From: Chaetoderma sp. LZ-2023a
Taxonomy: Eukaryota; Mollusca; Caudofoveata; Chaetodermatida; Chaetodermatidae
Direction of reading: 5' to 3'
DNA length: 64,000 nucleotides
Assembly: GCA_034401795.1 (NCBI GenBank)
Contig: CM067359.1
Span: 145,892,233-145,956,232, forward strand
Shown piece by piece: positions 10,316 through 21,399 of the stretch. Below the pieces are notes generated by a model. The model saw nothing but the letters and a program-made list of their open reading frames with translations. It ran no database searches and had not been told where the DNA came from. Position 1 is the first letter of the stretch, and each line of letters begins with the position of its first letter. The position numbers were made by a program, and so were the translations under genes.

Positions 10316-10549
10316 TGTGCATGTACTTCATGAATTTTGTGTCTTCCTAGCATTCCAGTTGGAGGTCGTCTCTCTGTTTTTGGAGAAGTGGCAATCCCTT
10401 GTTCAGTACTCCTGGTTGTTGGACCAGGTACGCTGTGGTTATTCTCCGACTTGGATCCAGGACCCTCCTTCTCTCTCCCTTTTACCCAAATCGACTCCAG
10501 TTCCTTCCGATCAAGGGAAACGGCTACAATACAGCTCAGAAATAACTTG

Positions 10550-10908
10550 CAGGGCTCGTACTGGTCATGGAACTCCTAGAAAGTCATGGAATTTGAAAAT
10601 TTTAATTCCAGGCCTGGAAAGCTATGGAAAATCAGTGTTTTTATCATAGGTCATGGAAAATAAAAAGAAGTTTGTTGTTATAAATTACCTCTGCAATACA
10701 AATTATGGCAGCAGCTTATCAAAACAAGGCTGTGGCTTGGTTGTTACAGGAGGCAATATTCAGACATTTTTCAGAATAACTTGGCTCTTATTTTAGGTGC
10801 TACATGTACGTCATAAACACAAATTCTTAGAGGTCATGGAATTTGTTAGTCATGAAAAGTCATGGAAAATTCATGGAATTTCCAGCACAGAAAGGTGTAC
10901 GAACCCTG
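10550..10908. mobile_element. Non-autonomous element with CAGGGYTCGTAC termini
   Basis: Starts CAGGGCTCGTACTGGTCATGG and ends with GTACGAACCCTG, the inverse of CAGGGTTCGTAC. The interior is rich in GTCATGGAA motifs. The sequence is related to 19232-19500. No clear target duplication is visible. Confidence 0.6.
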
Positions 10909-11142
10909 AACTCAACATGTTTCCAAAACAAAATAACACATACTGTTGAATATTTTGAATATAATTGGATTAGAAGACATCTAAAGGCAGCATTGTCTTC
11001 CAAACCCATTATGATCAAAATATTCAATAGAACATTTCTTACTAACTAACATTTCCTTTTTTGTTTTTGAAACATGTTAACTTATTTATGAGCCTTTACT
11101 GTAGCTTTAGAGGAGGAGCGAGCTAGTCATTGATCCAGAAGT

Positions 11143-11720
11143 GTGCGGTGGAGTAAATTCCCCAGTGGAGTCTATATCCGGGCTATTACTCCACTATTTT
11201 CCTGGTGTCCAGGAAAACGGGTTTGGTACCCCATTATCAATCTCAAGAAGCTGAATCTGTTCATTCTCACTCCAAAGTTCAAAACGGAGACCATTTCATC
11301 AGTCATTTTGAGCATCAACCCTGGTATGTGAACAGCTTCCATAGACCTCAAAGATGCATAGTTTCACGTCCTTATTTACCATTTGTTCAAAAAGTACATG
11401 AGGTTCGCATACCAGAGTCGAGTTTTCGCAATTTTAGGCCATGTCCTTCTGTCAGATCTCAGCTCCATTTCTCTTCACCATATAGTCTCTGGTGTGGCAG
11501 CAGGTCTTCATTGTCAGTCCTTTTTATCTTCACTTCTACATAGATGATTGGCTTCTGAAAACAAAGTCTCATCAAGTTCTGGAGGGGATATTCTTCTAGT
11601 TTCTCATACATTTTCTTTCGATCTCTCTTGAATCATCAATCTTCCAATGTCAAGTTTATCTGCCTCCCAATTGTTCACTCACATAGGGGTGAAGTTCGAC
11701 TTGGTTCTGTGAATGATTTT
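11143..11720 (+). pseudogene. DIRS reverse transcriptase fragment (copy 2)
   Basis: WYPIINLKKLNLFILTPKFK, then TETISSVI (11215-11300), and after a stop TASIDLKDA, stop, FHVLIY (11335-11370) match the N-terminal RT motifs of copy 1. Downstream the frame wanders. LLHR-stop-LASEN near 11535 corresponds to the YIDDWLLKA box of copy 1 and has lost the motif. Confidence 0.7.
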
Positions 11721-11999
11721 TTCCATCGGTTTCTATTTGGTGCGCAACGTCTCATCTAGGCACAAATTTCTCGGCGGCGGCAACATTTTTTCTAAGGGTT
11801 CTAGGCCTCGTGGTCGGTGCGGAGAACGTCATCCCGTTTGCGGCACTGATGCGGAGACCTTTCCAACTTTATCTAATGTCTCTTTGGAAACAATCGTTAG
11901 ACCTTATGGACAAGTTGATTCCGATTCAAGGTCCTCTTTCCCATCTAGATTTTTGGACGAATCATTCTCTTCTAAAAGGAGTTCCTCTGAAGAAGCTAA

Positions 12000-12500
12000 C
12001 TCCCAGTACGATTATATTTACCGATGCCACCCAGGAAGGGTGGGGGGGGGGCAATCTGGAATTCCCTGTCAGTGTCAGGCCTTTGGTCCATAAAAGAAGT
12101 ATCAGCCCACATCAACGTTCTAGAACTTTGGGCTGTCAAGAAGGCCCTTCTTCATTGGTTCGATCTTCTGAAGGGTTGAATGATTTCTATCTGATCCGAC
12201 AATTGACCAGTAGTTTCCTTTATTAACAAACAGGGTTGTGTGTGCATGCGTGCACACATGTTCTGATGAGATCCATTCTGTGCATCAAAACTTGGCATCT
12301 TCTATGGTGTCGGAAACATCAAATGTTCCTTGTGGCAAGTCATGTTCTTGGCAGAATGAACTTTCTGGCTGATCAACTCTTCAGTCCGAGCAAATTCGTG
12401 GAAGAAAATTGCAGGCTTAGCTACTTAAATGTGATTTTATCATCTATACAAGGTGTTAATCATGATGTCATATTAAAGCAATGTTCTCCAATTCATCAAT
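12000..12500 (+). pseudogene. DIRS RNase H region (copy 2)
   Basis: The frame contains FTDATQEGWGGG (first catalytic D), then VLELWAVKKALLHWF (catalytic E region) and SDN...VSFINKQG (second D region), the RNase H order after a DIRS RT. A poly-G run at about 12043-12050 and stops break the frame. Confidence 0.75.
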
Positions 12501-12639
12501 AGTAGAACAAAGATTGTATTGATGAATGTGAAAAAATGCTGTAGTAGTGCCGTGGTAAACCAGTTTTATCCGAATTTCAAGGACTGCCGAATGGCATCTG
12601 AGGTCTTCAGTAATCAAGTTGATTTTTCTTCTTTCGGTC

Positions 12640-13890
12640 ATCCCCATGTAGATCTCTACAAGCCTCAATGCCTAAATTTCCACATTCATGTCTCCTTTTC
12701 CAGAAGCCCATGCTCTGGCAGTGGGCGCTCTGTTCCAGTCCTGGACAGGGATGTTAGCGTTTACTTCCTCTCCGACCATTCTTGTTCCCCTGGTATTAAA
12801 GAAAGTCAAGGAGCAGGTTTGCAAGATCATTCTGATTTTCCCTCTGTGTCCAAGTGGGAGTTGGCTTGCGGACCTGCTCGATCTGTGGACATCCCTCGTC
12901 ATCTTCCCATTCCAAGTCAGGGGGAAGTGTCTATTTCCAAATTCGGAAATATTCAATCTTTGTGCATGGAAAATTTCGAGTCTGCAATCTCTTCGGACCA
13001 ATTTACTTCAAGATCTAAGGAAATCCTTCAATGTGCCGGGAGAGAAGCAACCTGAAGAGTTTACAAGGGTCGATTTATCATTTTTCTAACTGGTGTGCAG
13101 ACAATGCTATCCTGCCTGATTCTGCCTATCTTTTCCAAGTGCTAGATTTTCTTATCTTTTTTATGCTCTGAAGTTATCGGTGAATATGTTTAGGGGTTAC
13201 AGATCCTCTCTGGCGTCTTCCTTATCCAGTCTTCTTAAATCTGAGTATTCAAAGGTTTTAAATGATTTTATTCAGGGTCTTGGTAATATTCGTCCTGTTG
13301 CTCAGCCTTTACCCACATGGAATCAAGGTCTGGTTCTTCAAGTCTTGGCAGGGAAGGATTTTGAACCTCTTGACTCTGTATGTTTAAAATTATTGACTCT
13401 TAAATCTGTTTTTCTGGTTGTGGTAACCTAGGCGGAGACATGAAATACATGCTCTTTCTGCTGAATGGGATTTCTTATTCAAAACTCAGTCTAATCTACA
13501 TTCAGCGCAACCGATTGTCCTTAAGAGTCTCACTAGTTTGTCCCTGTCTCTCTGGTGTGTCTGTTCATATAGGAGCCACACTGCTTTTAAAAGGACGAAT
13601 GCTTCTCATCTTTGGGTCACCTATGCAGGAGAGATATTCTGACCGCCGTCAAAGAAAGCTATAACTTGTTGGATTTGTGAAATTATTAAAATCTGCCACG
13701 AGCTAGCTTCTTCAAGAGACATACAAATTACAAATGCCAAAGCTCATGATGTTCATGGCATGGCAACTTCTTTCGATCTTTTCACCGGATCATCCATCGA
13801 TGAGGTCATTCAGGCATGTCAGGTCATAGGCTGGAAATAGGAATCAACATTTATTCACTTTTATTTAAAAGATCAGAGTCCACCTGCCTC
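12640..13890 (+). pseudogene. DIRS tyrosine recombinase region (copy 2)
   Basis: The 12688-12900 block (MSPFPEAHALAVGALFQSWT, then PTILVPLVLKKVK) is the conserved segment before the recombinase. RRHEIHALSAEW near 13430 holds the first catalytic Arg. The C-terminal block at 13742-13870 has AHDVHGMATS, where HxxR has become HxxH, and FIHFYLKD with the nucleophilic Tyr at 13862-13864. A TAG stop lies upstream of that Tyr. The recombinase would integrate the circular intermediate in a live element; this one cannot. Confidence 0.8.
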
Positions 13891-13900
13891 CTTTTTCAGA

Positions 13901-15173
13901 AACATTACAAATCTTACAAAACAAGATCTATCTTCAGAGCACATCTCATCACTAACAGATAGTCTGTATGACATGATTGGTGAGATTATTATTTTGTTAT
14001 TATCTTTATTTGAATGTTTTGTTCTTTTTGATCAGTTTGTAATCACCAGAGTTTTTTAATTGTGTTATTTGATCCTTGTTTGATTGTGTTTTATTCAACC
14101 TTCCTTTAAAGGTTCTCCAATCTCCATACACCGGTTGATTTTGAAGTCCGGCACTGACCAATTAAAAAAAAAAAATATGATTAAATGTCAGTGGGGTGAT
14201 AAAACGACCATATATCCCCCCCCCCCCCCCCCCCCCTGGGGTTGGTCTGTATTTTTTATTAACCACAAACATACTTAGCATTCAAACACATGACCCAGCC
14301 TCAGCCACCCCACTTTTCAGGTTGGATGATTTGAGAACCTTTTTATACAGATTTGAGACATTGATTTCTGAAGGTTATCTTCTTTATTAAAGCAGGAGTA
14401 TGCGCACACTCATTGACCTAAAATTGATATAGAGTTTATAGACTGAAGTCACTCTAGATAAGTGTGATAAGAAGGGAGTTAATCCATTCTAGAAGCCTAG
14501 AATAGGATAGAGGAGTTATTGTTGCTGAATAATGAAGCATAAATGATAGGTTGAATTTTTTCTGCGGCTAAATGATGGTGGGTTGGATTTAGCATGTAGT
14601 GATTGAATGGTAAGTATATTAAATGATAGTTTGGTTGTTCTCTCCTGACCGACCCTAAATAAAACCTGCCGACTCAAAATCCTTTTTTGTAATTTCCTGT
14701 AAAGAATTTTTTGAATTTTCTGATGTGCGTTCATTGCAAGATTTATTTGACTTCAGTCATCAAAATGGGCTCATATAACCTAGAAATATTTCAGCAGGTA
14801 AAAAAAAAGAATTTCCCTACCTACCTACCCTACTCCAACCATTAGAGTCAGGAGAGGACAACCAAAACATCTTTTAAGGATGGCCTTAGTAACACTACAA
14901 CTCCCTGGTTGGGGTGTGTGTGTCTGTGGTGGACTGGTGGTTATCCCCTATGACAGACTTTAAATTTGGTCAGCATGTGGTTGCTTCTTGATTGCTTAAA
15001 AATGCCTAGATACCTAGATTCAGTTCTAATTTGATTGATGGATATCATGTGAGAGAACCTCATTTGTAATTGTGTTTCGGCAAAATCTGTTTGTATTCCT
15101 CAGAGTTATCTCCCCTAACAAACTTAAATTCATCAAAAGTTTCATCTCCGGTGTTTTGAACCTGTACTTAATG
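13901..15173. other. No gene recognised; poly-C tract
   Basis: Holds a run of 21 C at 14216-14236. The rest is AT-rich, with only short unsupported frames. A DIRS right terminal repeat matching 7643-7767 was looked for and not seen. Confidence 0.5.
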
Positions 15174-15263
15174 CTGAATATTTTGAAGACAATTTGACTG
15201 AAAGTTGTTGGTGGCTAAGCGACCAACAACTTTGAGTCAATTTGTTTTCAAAGTATTTAACAG
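15174..15263. repeat. Hairpin family B copy
   Basis: CTGAATATTTTGAAGACAAT ... AAGTTGTTGGTGG, loop CTAAGC, then the inverse arm ending TTTAACAG. It lies about 300 bp upstream of the gene starting at 15567. Confidence 0.8.
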
Positions 15264-15566
15264 GTCCAGAGTTATTGCCCATTGAAATTATGTCTAGTAA
15301 CTTGCAGCACTGAAACAGTTAGTATAGTCTCTAAATAATTAAACAGTTAATATAGTCTCTAAATAAACATAATTGGTTTTCTTCAGATGACACGTTTTAC
15401 TGTGAAGAAGATATGTTATCACATCTACAGCTGACATAACATAACACAGGGGAATGTCTTGTATGTATTGGCAGCATGTTATGCCTTTGATAACGGAATC
15501 CAGCGTGTGATGACAGAGTGTCCAAGTGATAACATACTGTAATAACGGAATGTCAAGCAGATCCGC

Positions 15567-15983
15567 ATGATTTGTGCAGAAGTTGCGCGAATGTTCGATC
15601 AGATGAAAACGAAGACTTTCTATTTTGCAATACTGTTTATTCTCGCCACCTCTGTCGGGATATGGCTGCTAAGCAATCCTACGCCGAACATGCGAATAAT
15701 CGTATCTCAGACTCATCGGCAGATCAACAACCTGAAGAATTTGCCGTCGAATATAAAGAGCCGACCGATACTTGATGTCGACCCAGATTATCTGGAGTTG
15801 TTAGGGTTTAACAAACACCCATTTGAGCCATCTCCAGTGAGGTCATTGCCTGTTATTGGAACGAGTGTGCTGTCAGATCAGTATAAAGAGGCATTGAATT
15901 TTCTGAAATCTGTCAATCTTCACATGTCCTCTCTACTCGTGATAATCTATGATCTTGGCCTGGATTTCCATGATGGTGTACAG
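15567..15983 (+). CDS. DUF1647-like type II membrane protein, exon 1
   Basis: Exon 1 of a three-exon gene (joined to 21197-21313 and 24712-25248, all phase 0, 356 codons from the first ATG). The donor is CAG|GTAAGA at 15983/15984. The best start is the third in-frame Met (15603): it gives MKTKTFY and then the hydrophobic segment FAILFILATSVGIWLL, a short cytosolic tail plus signal anchor as in Golgi glycosyltransferases. A stem follows, then VIGTSVLSDQYKEALNFLKS and LLVIIYDLGLDF. That order (T/S..H/Q..E....S....KL..YDLGL, then FNF..YP, Y.P..I.E, W.D.S) is what I recall for DUF1647 proteins (Pfam PF07801, from memory), which are thought to have a GT-A-like fold. The substrate is unknown. N-glycosylation sequons (NRT, NST, NIS) fall in the predicted lumenal part. 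No clear TATA box or upstream exon is seen. Confidence 0.8.
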
Positions 15984-16024
15984 GTAAGAAATGCAAGGTA
16001 TAAAAGCTGGGTATGTAGTGGAAT

Positions 16025-16567
16025 TTAAGAATTTATGGAAAAGTCATGGAATCTAAGAATTTATGGAAAAGTCATGGAATCTAAGAATTTATGGAGAGTC
16101 ATGGAATCTAACAATTTATGGAGTCATGGAATCTAAGGATCTATGGGAAATTAATGGAATCTAAGAATTCATGGAAAATTAATGGAATCTAAGAATTTAT
16201 GGAAAATTAATGAAATCTAAGAATTTATGGAAAAGTCATGGAATCTGAGAATTTATGGAAAAGTCATGGAATCTAAGAATTTATCGAGAGTCATGGATGG
16301 AATCTAAGAATTTATGGAGAGTCATGGAATCTAAGGATCTATCGGAAATTAATGGAACCTAATAATTTATGGAAAATTAATGAAATCTAAGAATTTATGG
16401 AAAAGTCATGGAATCTAAAAATTTATGGAAAAGTTATGGAATCTAAGAATTTCTTGAAGGTCATGGAATCTAAGGATCTGTTGAAAATTAATGGAATCTA
16501 AGAATTTATGGGAAATCACGGAATGTTAGGATTTATATTAAAGTCATGGAATCTGAAAATTTATGGC
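16025..16567. repeat. 28-bp minisatellite, about 19.5 units
   Basis: Unit TAAGAATTTATGGAAAAGTC plus ATGGAATC, starting about 40 bp inside intron 1 of the DUF1647-like gene. Units with the variant TAAGGATCT...AAATTAATGG recur at roughly the 5th, 12th and 17th positions, suggesting higher-order amplification. Some units are shortened (GGAGTCATGG) or have a duplicated ATGG. Confidence 0.95.
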
Positions 16568-16570
16568 CCC

Positions 16571-16781
16571 TTAACCCTTTCATCGATGAATTCCCCATAT
16601 CTGAATTTCAAGACAATAATACAGTAAAGCTGTTGGAAATTTTGTAAATAAAATGACTGGAAGCCATAGCTTCCATTGGCATCAACCGATTCCAGTCATA
16701 TTAACTTCAAAATATTCAACAGAATACGCTATGCATATGAAAGAATGTACTTGTTCAGGGATTTGCCAGTTGAAGGGTTAA
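16571..16781. mobile_element. TTAA-bounded MITE with a family-B-like core
   Basis: Bounded by TTAACCCTTTC and GAAGGGTTAA, giving short inverted ends inside TTAA. The core (GACTGGAAGCC...GATTCCAGTC, then TTCAAAATATTCAACAG) resembles hairpin family B more than A, so it may be a chimeric or related family. Confidence 0.65.
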
Positions 16782-16928
16782 GTCTCAGTATACATGTGTG
16801 TTCCAAGATATTCCATACAGGTATTTAAATCATTAAGTTGGTCACTGCTGAAAGAAATTTTGCTGTAAGCTGTTGCTGTCATATATCACCCAGTCAAATT
16901 GGTTTCAAAGTATTAAACAGAACAGTTA

Positions 16929-17170
16929 TTAATCCTTTCTAATGGTCAAATTTGGTCCAAAAAATTTAAATATTTTCTTATTGACTGTCCATTTACAGGC
17001 CAGGAGAATACAATTTTTGAAAACTTATCACTGGAATGACTGGCTTGGTTATTGAGCCAGTCATTCCAGTGGTAAATTTTCAAAAATTGTTCTCTCTTGA
17101 CCTGTAAATGGACATTCCACAGGAGCATAGCAGAGCCTGGTTTTGGCCGGTACGACCATTAAAGGGTTAA
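16929..17170. mobile_element. Hairpin family A MITE (TTAA-flanked)
   Basis: Runs from TTAATCCTTTCTAATGGTC to GACCATTAAAGGGTTAA. The core at 16988-17116 folds on itself: TGTCCATTTACAGGCC ... CACTGGAATGACTGGCTTGG with its inverse arm. In intron 1. TTAA plus CCCTTT-like ends suggest a piggyBac-type origin (inference). Confidence 0.85.
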
Positions 17171-17313
17171 TATTAAATTAAAACAGATTTTTGGTATTCA
17201 ATTTTTATGGTTAAAACAGATTTTTAGTTGCAACTGGCAACGTGCATGAATCAGTAAAGGTGTTTTTTGGTACATTTCTGACAAAGTTGCTGCCTAAGTC
17301 GCACCAGATTACT

Positions 17314-17564
17314 TTAACCCTTTGCTGGTCATGACGGCCAAGACTGGCTGCTGAAGTGGTTTTGCGGAACGTATATTTCCAGGGCAAGAGAAGACGATTT
17401 TTGAAAATTTACCGCTGGAATTACTGGCTTGGTAAATTTTCAAAAATAGTCTTCTCTTGCCCTGCAAATGGACATTCAAAAGGGAAATATTTAGATTTTG
17501 TCGACCAAATTTGACCATTGACTGCAGAAGCCGTTTTTGACCAGCTTGAGTACTAAAGGGTTGA
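17314..17564. mobile_element. Hairpin family A MITE
   Basis: Begins TTAACCCTTTGCTGGTCATG and ends CTAAAGGGTTGA, so the right TTAA has decayed. The core is shortened on the right arm but still pairs (GGGCAAGAGAAGACGATTTT with its inverse). In intron 1. Confidence 0.8.
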
Positions 17565-17754
17565 ATGACCTCTTCCCAAAATTCTTTAAGCCTATGTCAA
17601 CCAAATTTGGCAGATATCCTTGGTTCAGAGATCCAAAATTATTCAAATCAAGCGGAGTTGTCGATTTGATCGATTTTCTAGAAACACCATGAAAGATCAT
17701 CTATAGAACAATTGATGTGAAGCTCAAGAATCATCATCTAGGGCAGTCGGCTAG

Positions 17755-18880
17755 CTTTAATTAGTTTGTTACCTCACCTGGCCCTACAGTCCAAGTGAGC
17801 TTATGCCATGGCGGCCATCCATCCACCGTCTGTCCGTCAAATCGCATCTCCTCATTTATGCTTTGACCCATTTCAACCAAATTTAGCTTGAAGGATCCTA
17901 TGGTGATAGGCTCCAGAACTTCTTTTCGGGATTTTGATGGGTCAATTATTCTGGTGGCCATCTTGGATTTTCCGAAAATTATTTAAAACGTTACTCCTCC
18001 AATAAAAATGGTCCTACTTCAACGAAACTTGGGTGGATTAATTCTACACTGGTAGACTTCAACACTTCTAACGAGAATTTTGATTGGTCAATATTTCCGG
18101 TGGCCATCTTGGATTTTCCGAAGATTTCTGGAAATCAGTTAACCACTTGACCGATTTCAATCAAACTTGGTTGGGAGGGCCCTAGAGTGGTATGCTTCAG
18201 AACCTTTATACAGAATTTGGATTGGTCAATTTTTCTCGCGGACATCTTCACTTGGATTTTCTGATTTCAGGAAATCAGTTTAAACCCAAATCCTCATTAA
18301 CCACTCAGCAGATTTCAAGCAAACTCGGCTGGAAGGACCCTAGAGTGGTATGCTTAAGAACATGTGTATACAGAATTTTGCTCGGTCAATTATTTTGGCG
18401 GCCATCTTAAATTTTCTGGGAAATGTTTTTCATTAACTGCTTGGGCAATTTCAAGCAGACTTGGCTGGAAGGATACTAGCCTGGTAGGTTTCAGAACCTT
18501 TATACAGAATTGTGATTGGTCAATTTTTCCGACACCCATCTGGGATTTTCCGAGAATTTTGGGAAATGAGTTAAAAGGCTACTCTTCATTAACCGCTTGG
18601 CCGATTTCAAACAACCTCAGCTGAAAGGACCGTAGAGTGGTATGCTACAGAACATGTATACAGAATTTTGATTGGTCAATTTTTCTGGCAGCCATCTTGA
18701 ATTTTCCGAACTCTGCTGGAAGGACCCTAGTAAGCTGGTACGCTACTGAACTGATAAACAAAATTTAACTGCTTCATTCTTTTTTTTGATAGCAACCTTA
18801 GATTTTCCGAAAAAGGCCAGGAAATCGTTTACAATGCTACTCTTCATTAACTGCTTGTTCCAGTGACCGTCTTGTTCTCA
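17755..18880 (+). repeat. TAGCTCACCTGGCC-type repeat (family C), plus orientation
   Basis: Starts near CCTCACCTGGCCC...GAGCTTATGCCATGGCGGCC and continues with diverged units of about 150-170 bp containing TTGATTGGTCAATTTTTC, GCGGCCATCTTGGATTTTCC and ATTTCAAGCAAACT. Head-related to 21400-23731, but with a different unit body. In intron 1. Confidence 0.7.
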
Positions 18881-19231
18881 AAACCGACATCTCAGGAATT
18901 GCTGTACGGAGCAGGCTGAATCTCATTACATTTAATTTCATCGATACCTAAGGGTGATAAAGTTTGTTCAAGAGAATTGTTCCTTGATAAAACATGGTTG
19001 TCATATACCAATCAAAATCTTAGGTTCAATATGATTATGTGGTCAGTGTCCATCATTAATTCTCGACTAAATATCATTTCTACTGAATTCCAATTTTGGA
19101 TTTTATGCCTTGTTACTGCTGAATTTAAAGTATTATTACGTCTGTTCAAATTCGTTAGATCAAATGCTAATTGTCCAGGTGAACTTTCACGAAAGCAACC
19201 TCCAACCCACTTAATTAGAAATCAGCATTTG
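18881..19231. other. No feature recognised
   Basis: AT-rich intronic DNA of intron 1 with no repeat or frame I can support. Confidence 0.4.
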
Positions 19232-19500
19232 TTATCATAGGTCATTGAAAAGTTATGGAAAATGGTAATCATGCAAAACAAAAGAAATCTGTTAGCATAA
19301 ATCTTTGCTGTCACCTCGAAAAAAATAAAACAGGCAACAAACAGCTTGACAAAGATGGCTTTGGATTGGTTATTACAAGATGTAAACATTCCGCGAATAG
19401 TAATTTTTGTACTAGCTACAACATCAACACAAATCTCCTAGATAATAATTCTTAGAGGTCATGGAATTTGTTAATTTTGGTCATGAAAAACCATGAAAAA
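19232..19500. repeat. GTCATGGAA-rich element fragment
   Basis: Shares GTCATTGAAAAGTTATGGAA and TTAGAGGTCATGGAATTTGT with 10640-10860. It is a decayed relative of the 10550-10908 element without clear termini, in intron 1. Confidence 0.6.
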
Positions 19501-19827
19501 TGTGTCACTTTTGCTGTATAAATGGTATTGGAAAACACTCATGTTGGGAATGTGCCTACGGTGGTGGTGGTTTGTATTTCATCCTCCAGCTGATGTTCTT
19601 TTGTTCATATTTTCCAGAGATAATTATTATCATAACATTTCTCTAGAAACACTGAAATTCCTACAGCTTATTTAGGCAATAGAGGGATCCAGTGTGTCAC
19701 TCAAATATATGATGTCATACACAATTGCATCACATGTAGCCTGACGCCACAATACATAGCGACATATCCACTATTTAGCTCTGTTATGAGCATTGAACAA
19801 GTCTGGATTTACTATTTAATAAACATT

Positions 19828-19913
19828 CTGTTAAAGATTTTGAAACTAATTTGACTGGGCACTGTTGCTGAGGCAACAGCACCCAGTCAAATCAGTGTCA
19901 AAATATTCAACAG
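19828..19913. repeat. Hairpin family B copy
   Basis: Arms CTGTTAAAGATTTTGAAACT and AATTTGACTGGGCACTGTTGC, loop TGAG, inverse arm ending AAAATATTCAACAG. In intron 1. Confidence 0.85.
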
Positions 19914-20222
19914 CCTATCAGTATAGTTACCTTGGAATTGTGATTCTGGTCGTTCAGGATTCAAAGGATATAGATTCCAACACGCGTGAAAGGTGGTTGA
20001 AGCGTTGCTAAAAATGGGCGGGGCATATTAGGGACAGATATGGCATTTGCAATATTCTAGCCAATAGGTTAGCCAAATCCCATTATTGTTAGGCAAATAG
20101 TAAATATTTTAGCCACATCTGTACTTCGATGTCACTTATGAACATGTTTGCAGTCGGTCATCATCAGTTAATACTATCAATTTTACAATCCAGATACAAT
20201 AGTGTGGTAATATATAAACGAT

Positions 20223-20291
20223 GTGTTGAATATTTTGAACCTAATAGGCAGCAGCAGCTTTCAGTCATATTAGTTTCAAAATATTCAACAA
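20223..20291. repeat. Hairpin family B, asymmetric copy
   Basis: TGTTGAATATTTTGAACCTA faces TTAGTTTCAAAATATTCAAC; the central arms are partly deleted. In intron 1. Confidence 0.75.
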
Positions 20292-20556
20292 CCTACACAG
20301 GAATTTGCTTTGCAATTGCAACACTGGAATTGGATTCAGCCAATCAAGAAAATTAAATTAATTTTAATCATTAGCCAATTTTGCTTTTCATTAGCCAGCT
20401 ATCAATTTTACTAGCATTTGGCTACCTGGTTGGTGGGTAGATCGGCCCCTGCATAGCTTCATTTAGACTGCGACAACATTCACTCAAATTGTTTTCAGCT
20501 TGACCCTTACGACTCTCATGTCAAAATCTTTAATTTTTAAATCAACTTTAGTGATG

Positions 20557-20652
20557 AACTGGTGTTCATTTATCAACAAATTTGGTGGAAGATGTTGCTA
20601 TCAATGACGGCAACATCGTCTACCAAATTTGTTGAAAAATGTACACCAGTTT
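20557..20652. repeat. Distinct hairpin (AACTGGTGTTCATT arms)
   Basis: The arms AACTGGTGTTCATTTATCAA and CAAATTTGGTGGAAGATGTTGC pair with the inverse at 20605-20652 around TATCAATGAC. The centre resembles family B (GTTGC...GCAAC) but the arm sequence differs. In intron 1. Confidence 0.75.
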
Positions 20653-20700
20653 CTTTGCTATTCACACAGTAAAAGAATATTGACATCAGAGTGATAAGAG

Positions 20701-21116
20701 TTAACCATTTAATGGGCAAGCCAACCAAAACGGCAGTTGTCATGAGAAAAGAAATATCTATCTTACAGGCTAAGAGAAGACCATATTTGAAAATTTATCA
20801 CTGGAATGACTGGCGTGATAACCGAGCCAGTCATTCCAGTGGTAAATTTTCAAAGCCTTCTCTTGGTCTACAAATGGACATTTATTAATAACCCTCTAAC
20901 ATCATATCAGCCAAAAATGGTTCCTGCCTTGGTCTTGAGACATGTCCATTTGCAGACCAAGAGAAGAGTATTTTTGAAAATTTATCACTGGAATGACTGA
21001 CTCGATAATCGAGCCAGTCTTTCCAAGGGTAAATTTTCAAAAAGTCTTCTCTTGGTCTGCAAATGGGCATTTTATATGAGAAAATTGAAATTTTCCAGAC
21101 CAAATTCAAAGGTTAA
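20701..21116. mobile_element. Two adjacent hairpin family A MITEs
   Basis: The first runs from TTAACCATTTAATGGGC (20701) to about 20888. The second follows from TAACCCTCTAACATC to AAAGGTTAA (21113-21116). Each has a self-complementary core (GAAAATTTATCACTGGAATG and inverse). They end only 80 bp before exon 2 of the DUF1647-like gene. Confidence 0.85.
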
Positions 21117-21196
21117 AAGGTGTAGACAGGGATAACATTCTGCTTCATATTTCAGATGTCAAAAACCCCAATAAATATGATTTGTCTGTGTTTCAG

Positions 21197-21313
21197 CTGA
21201 GAAAGATGTGCAACAGAACAGCTTCATGTCAGGTGAGACAGTTCAACTTTGAGCAATACCCGTCACACATCAGAAGTGAATCACTTGGTGGATATAGGCC
21301 TATTTGTATCCAG
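21197..21313 (+). CDS. DUF1647-like protein, exon 2
   Basis: A 117-nt, 39-codon exon between acceptor TGTGTTTCAG and donor CAG|GTACGC, phase 0 on both sides. It encodes LRKMCNRTASC, then QFNFEQYPSHIRSE, GGYRPICIQ. It fills exactly the gap expected in the family between YDLGL (exon 1) and the W-x-D strand (exon 3), which is the main reason for accepting so short an exon. The NRT sequon and two Cys suggest an extracytosolic location. Confidence 0.78.
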
Positions 21314-21399
21314 GTACGCTTAGCTGGACCATAGGTATCTCAATTAGAATGGTCATTAACAATAAGTAGAACTCTAATGAGTTGAGCAGACTTGTAACA

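Larger units (their letters stand above)
7643..10549 (+). mobile_element. DIRS-like retrotransposon, copy 1 (decayed, 3'-truncated)
   Basis: Order on the plus strand: leader (7643-7767), gag-like region with a Cys/His knuckle, a long variable region, and reverse transcriptase with the DIRS-type YIDDW box. RNase H and tyrosine recombinase are missing: a non-autonomous element begins at 10550, and beyond it copy 2 restarts before the RT. Several frameshifts and stops are present. Confidence 0.8.
11130..13900 (+). mobile_element. DIRS-like retrotransposon, copy 2 (decayed, 5'-truncated)
   Basis: Begins just before the RT domain and runs through RT, RNase H and tyrosine recombinase in the order expected for DIRS elements. 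It repeats RT motif A already present in copy 1, so it is a second insertion and not the continuation of the first. Multiple stops and frameshifts are present. Confidence 0.8.

Noticed and set aside
12672..13001. 109-codon minus-strand frame
   Set aside because: Antisense to the conserved pre-recombinase block of DIRS copy 2.
13901..14400. DIRS right terminal repeat
   Set aside because: Searched by eye for sequence matching the 7643-7767 leader in either orientation; none found.
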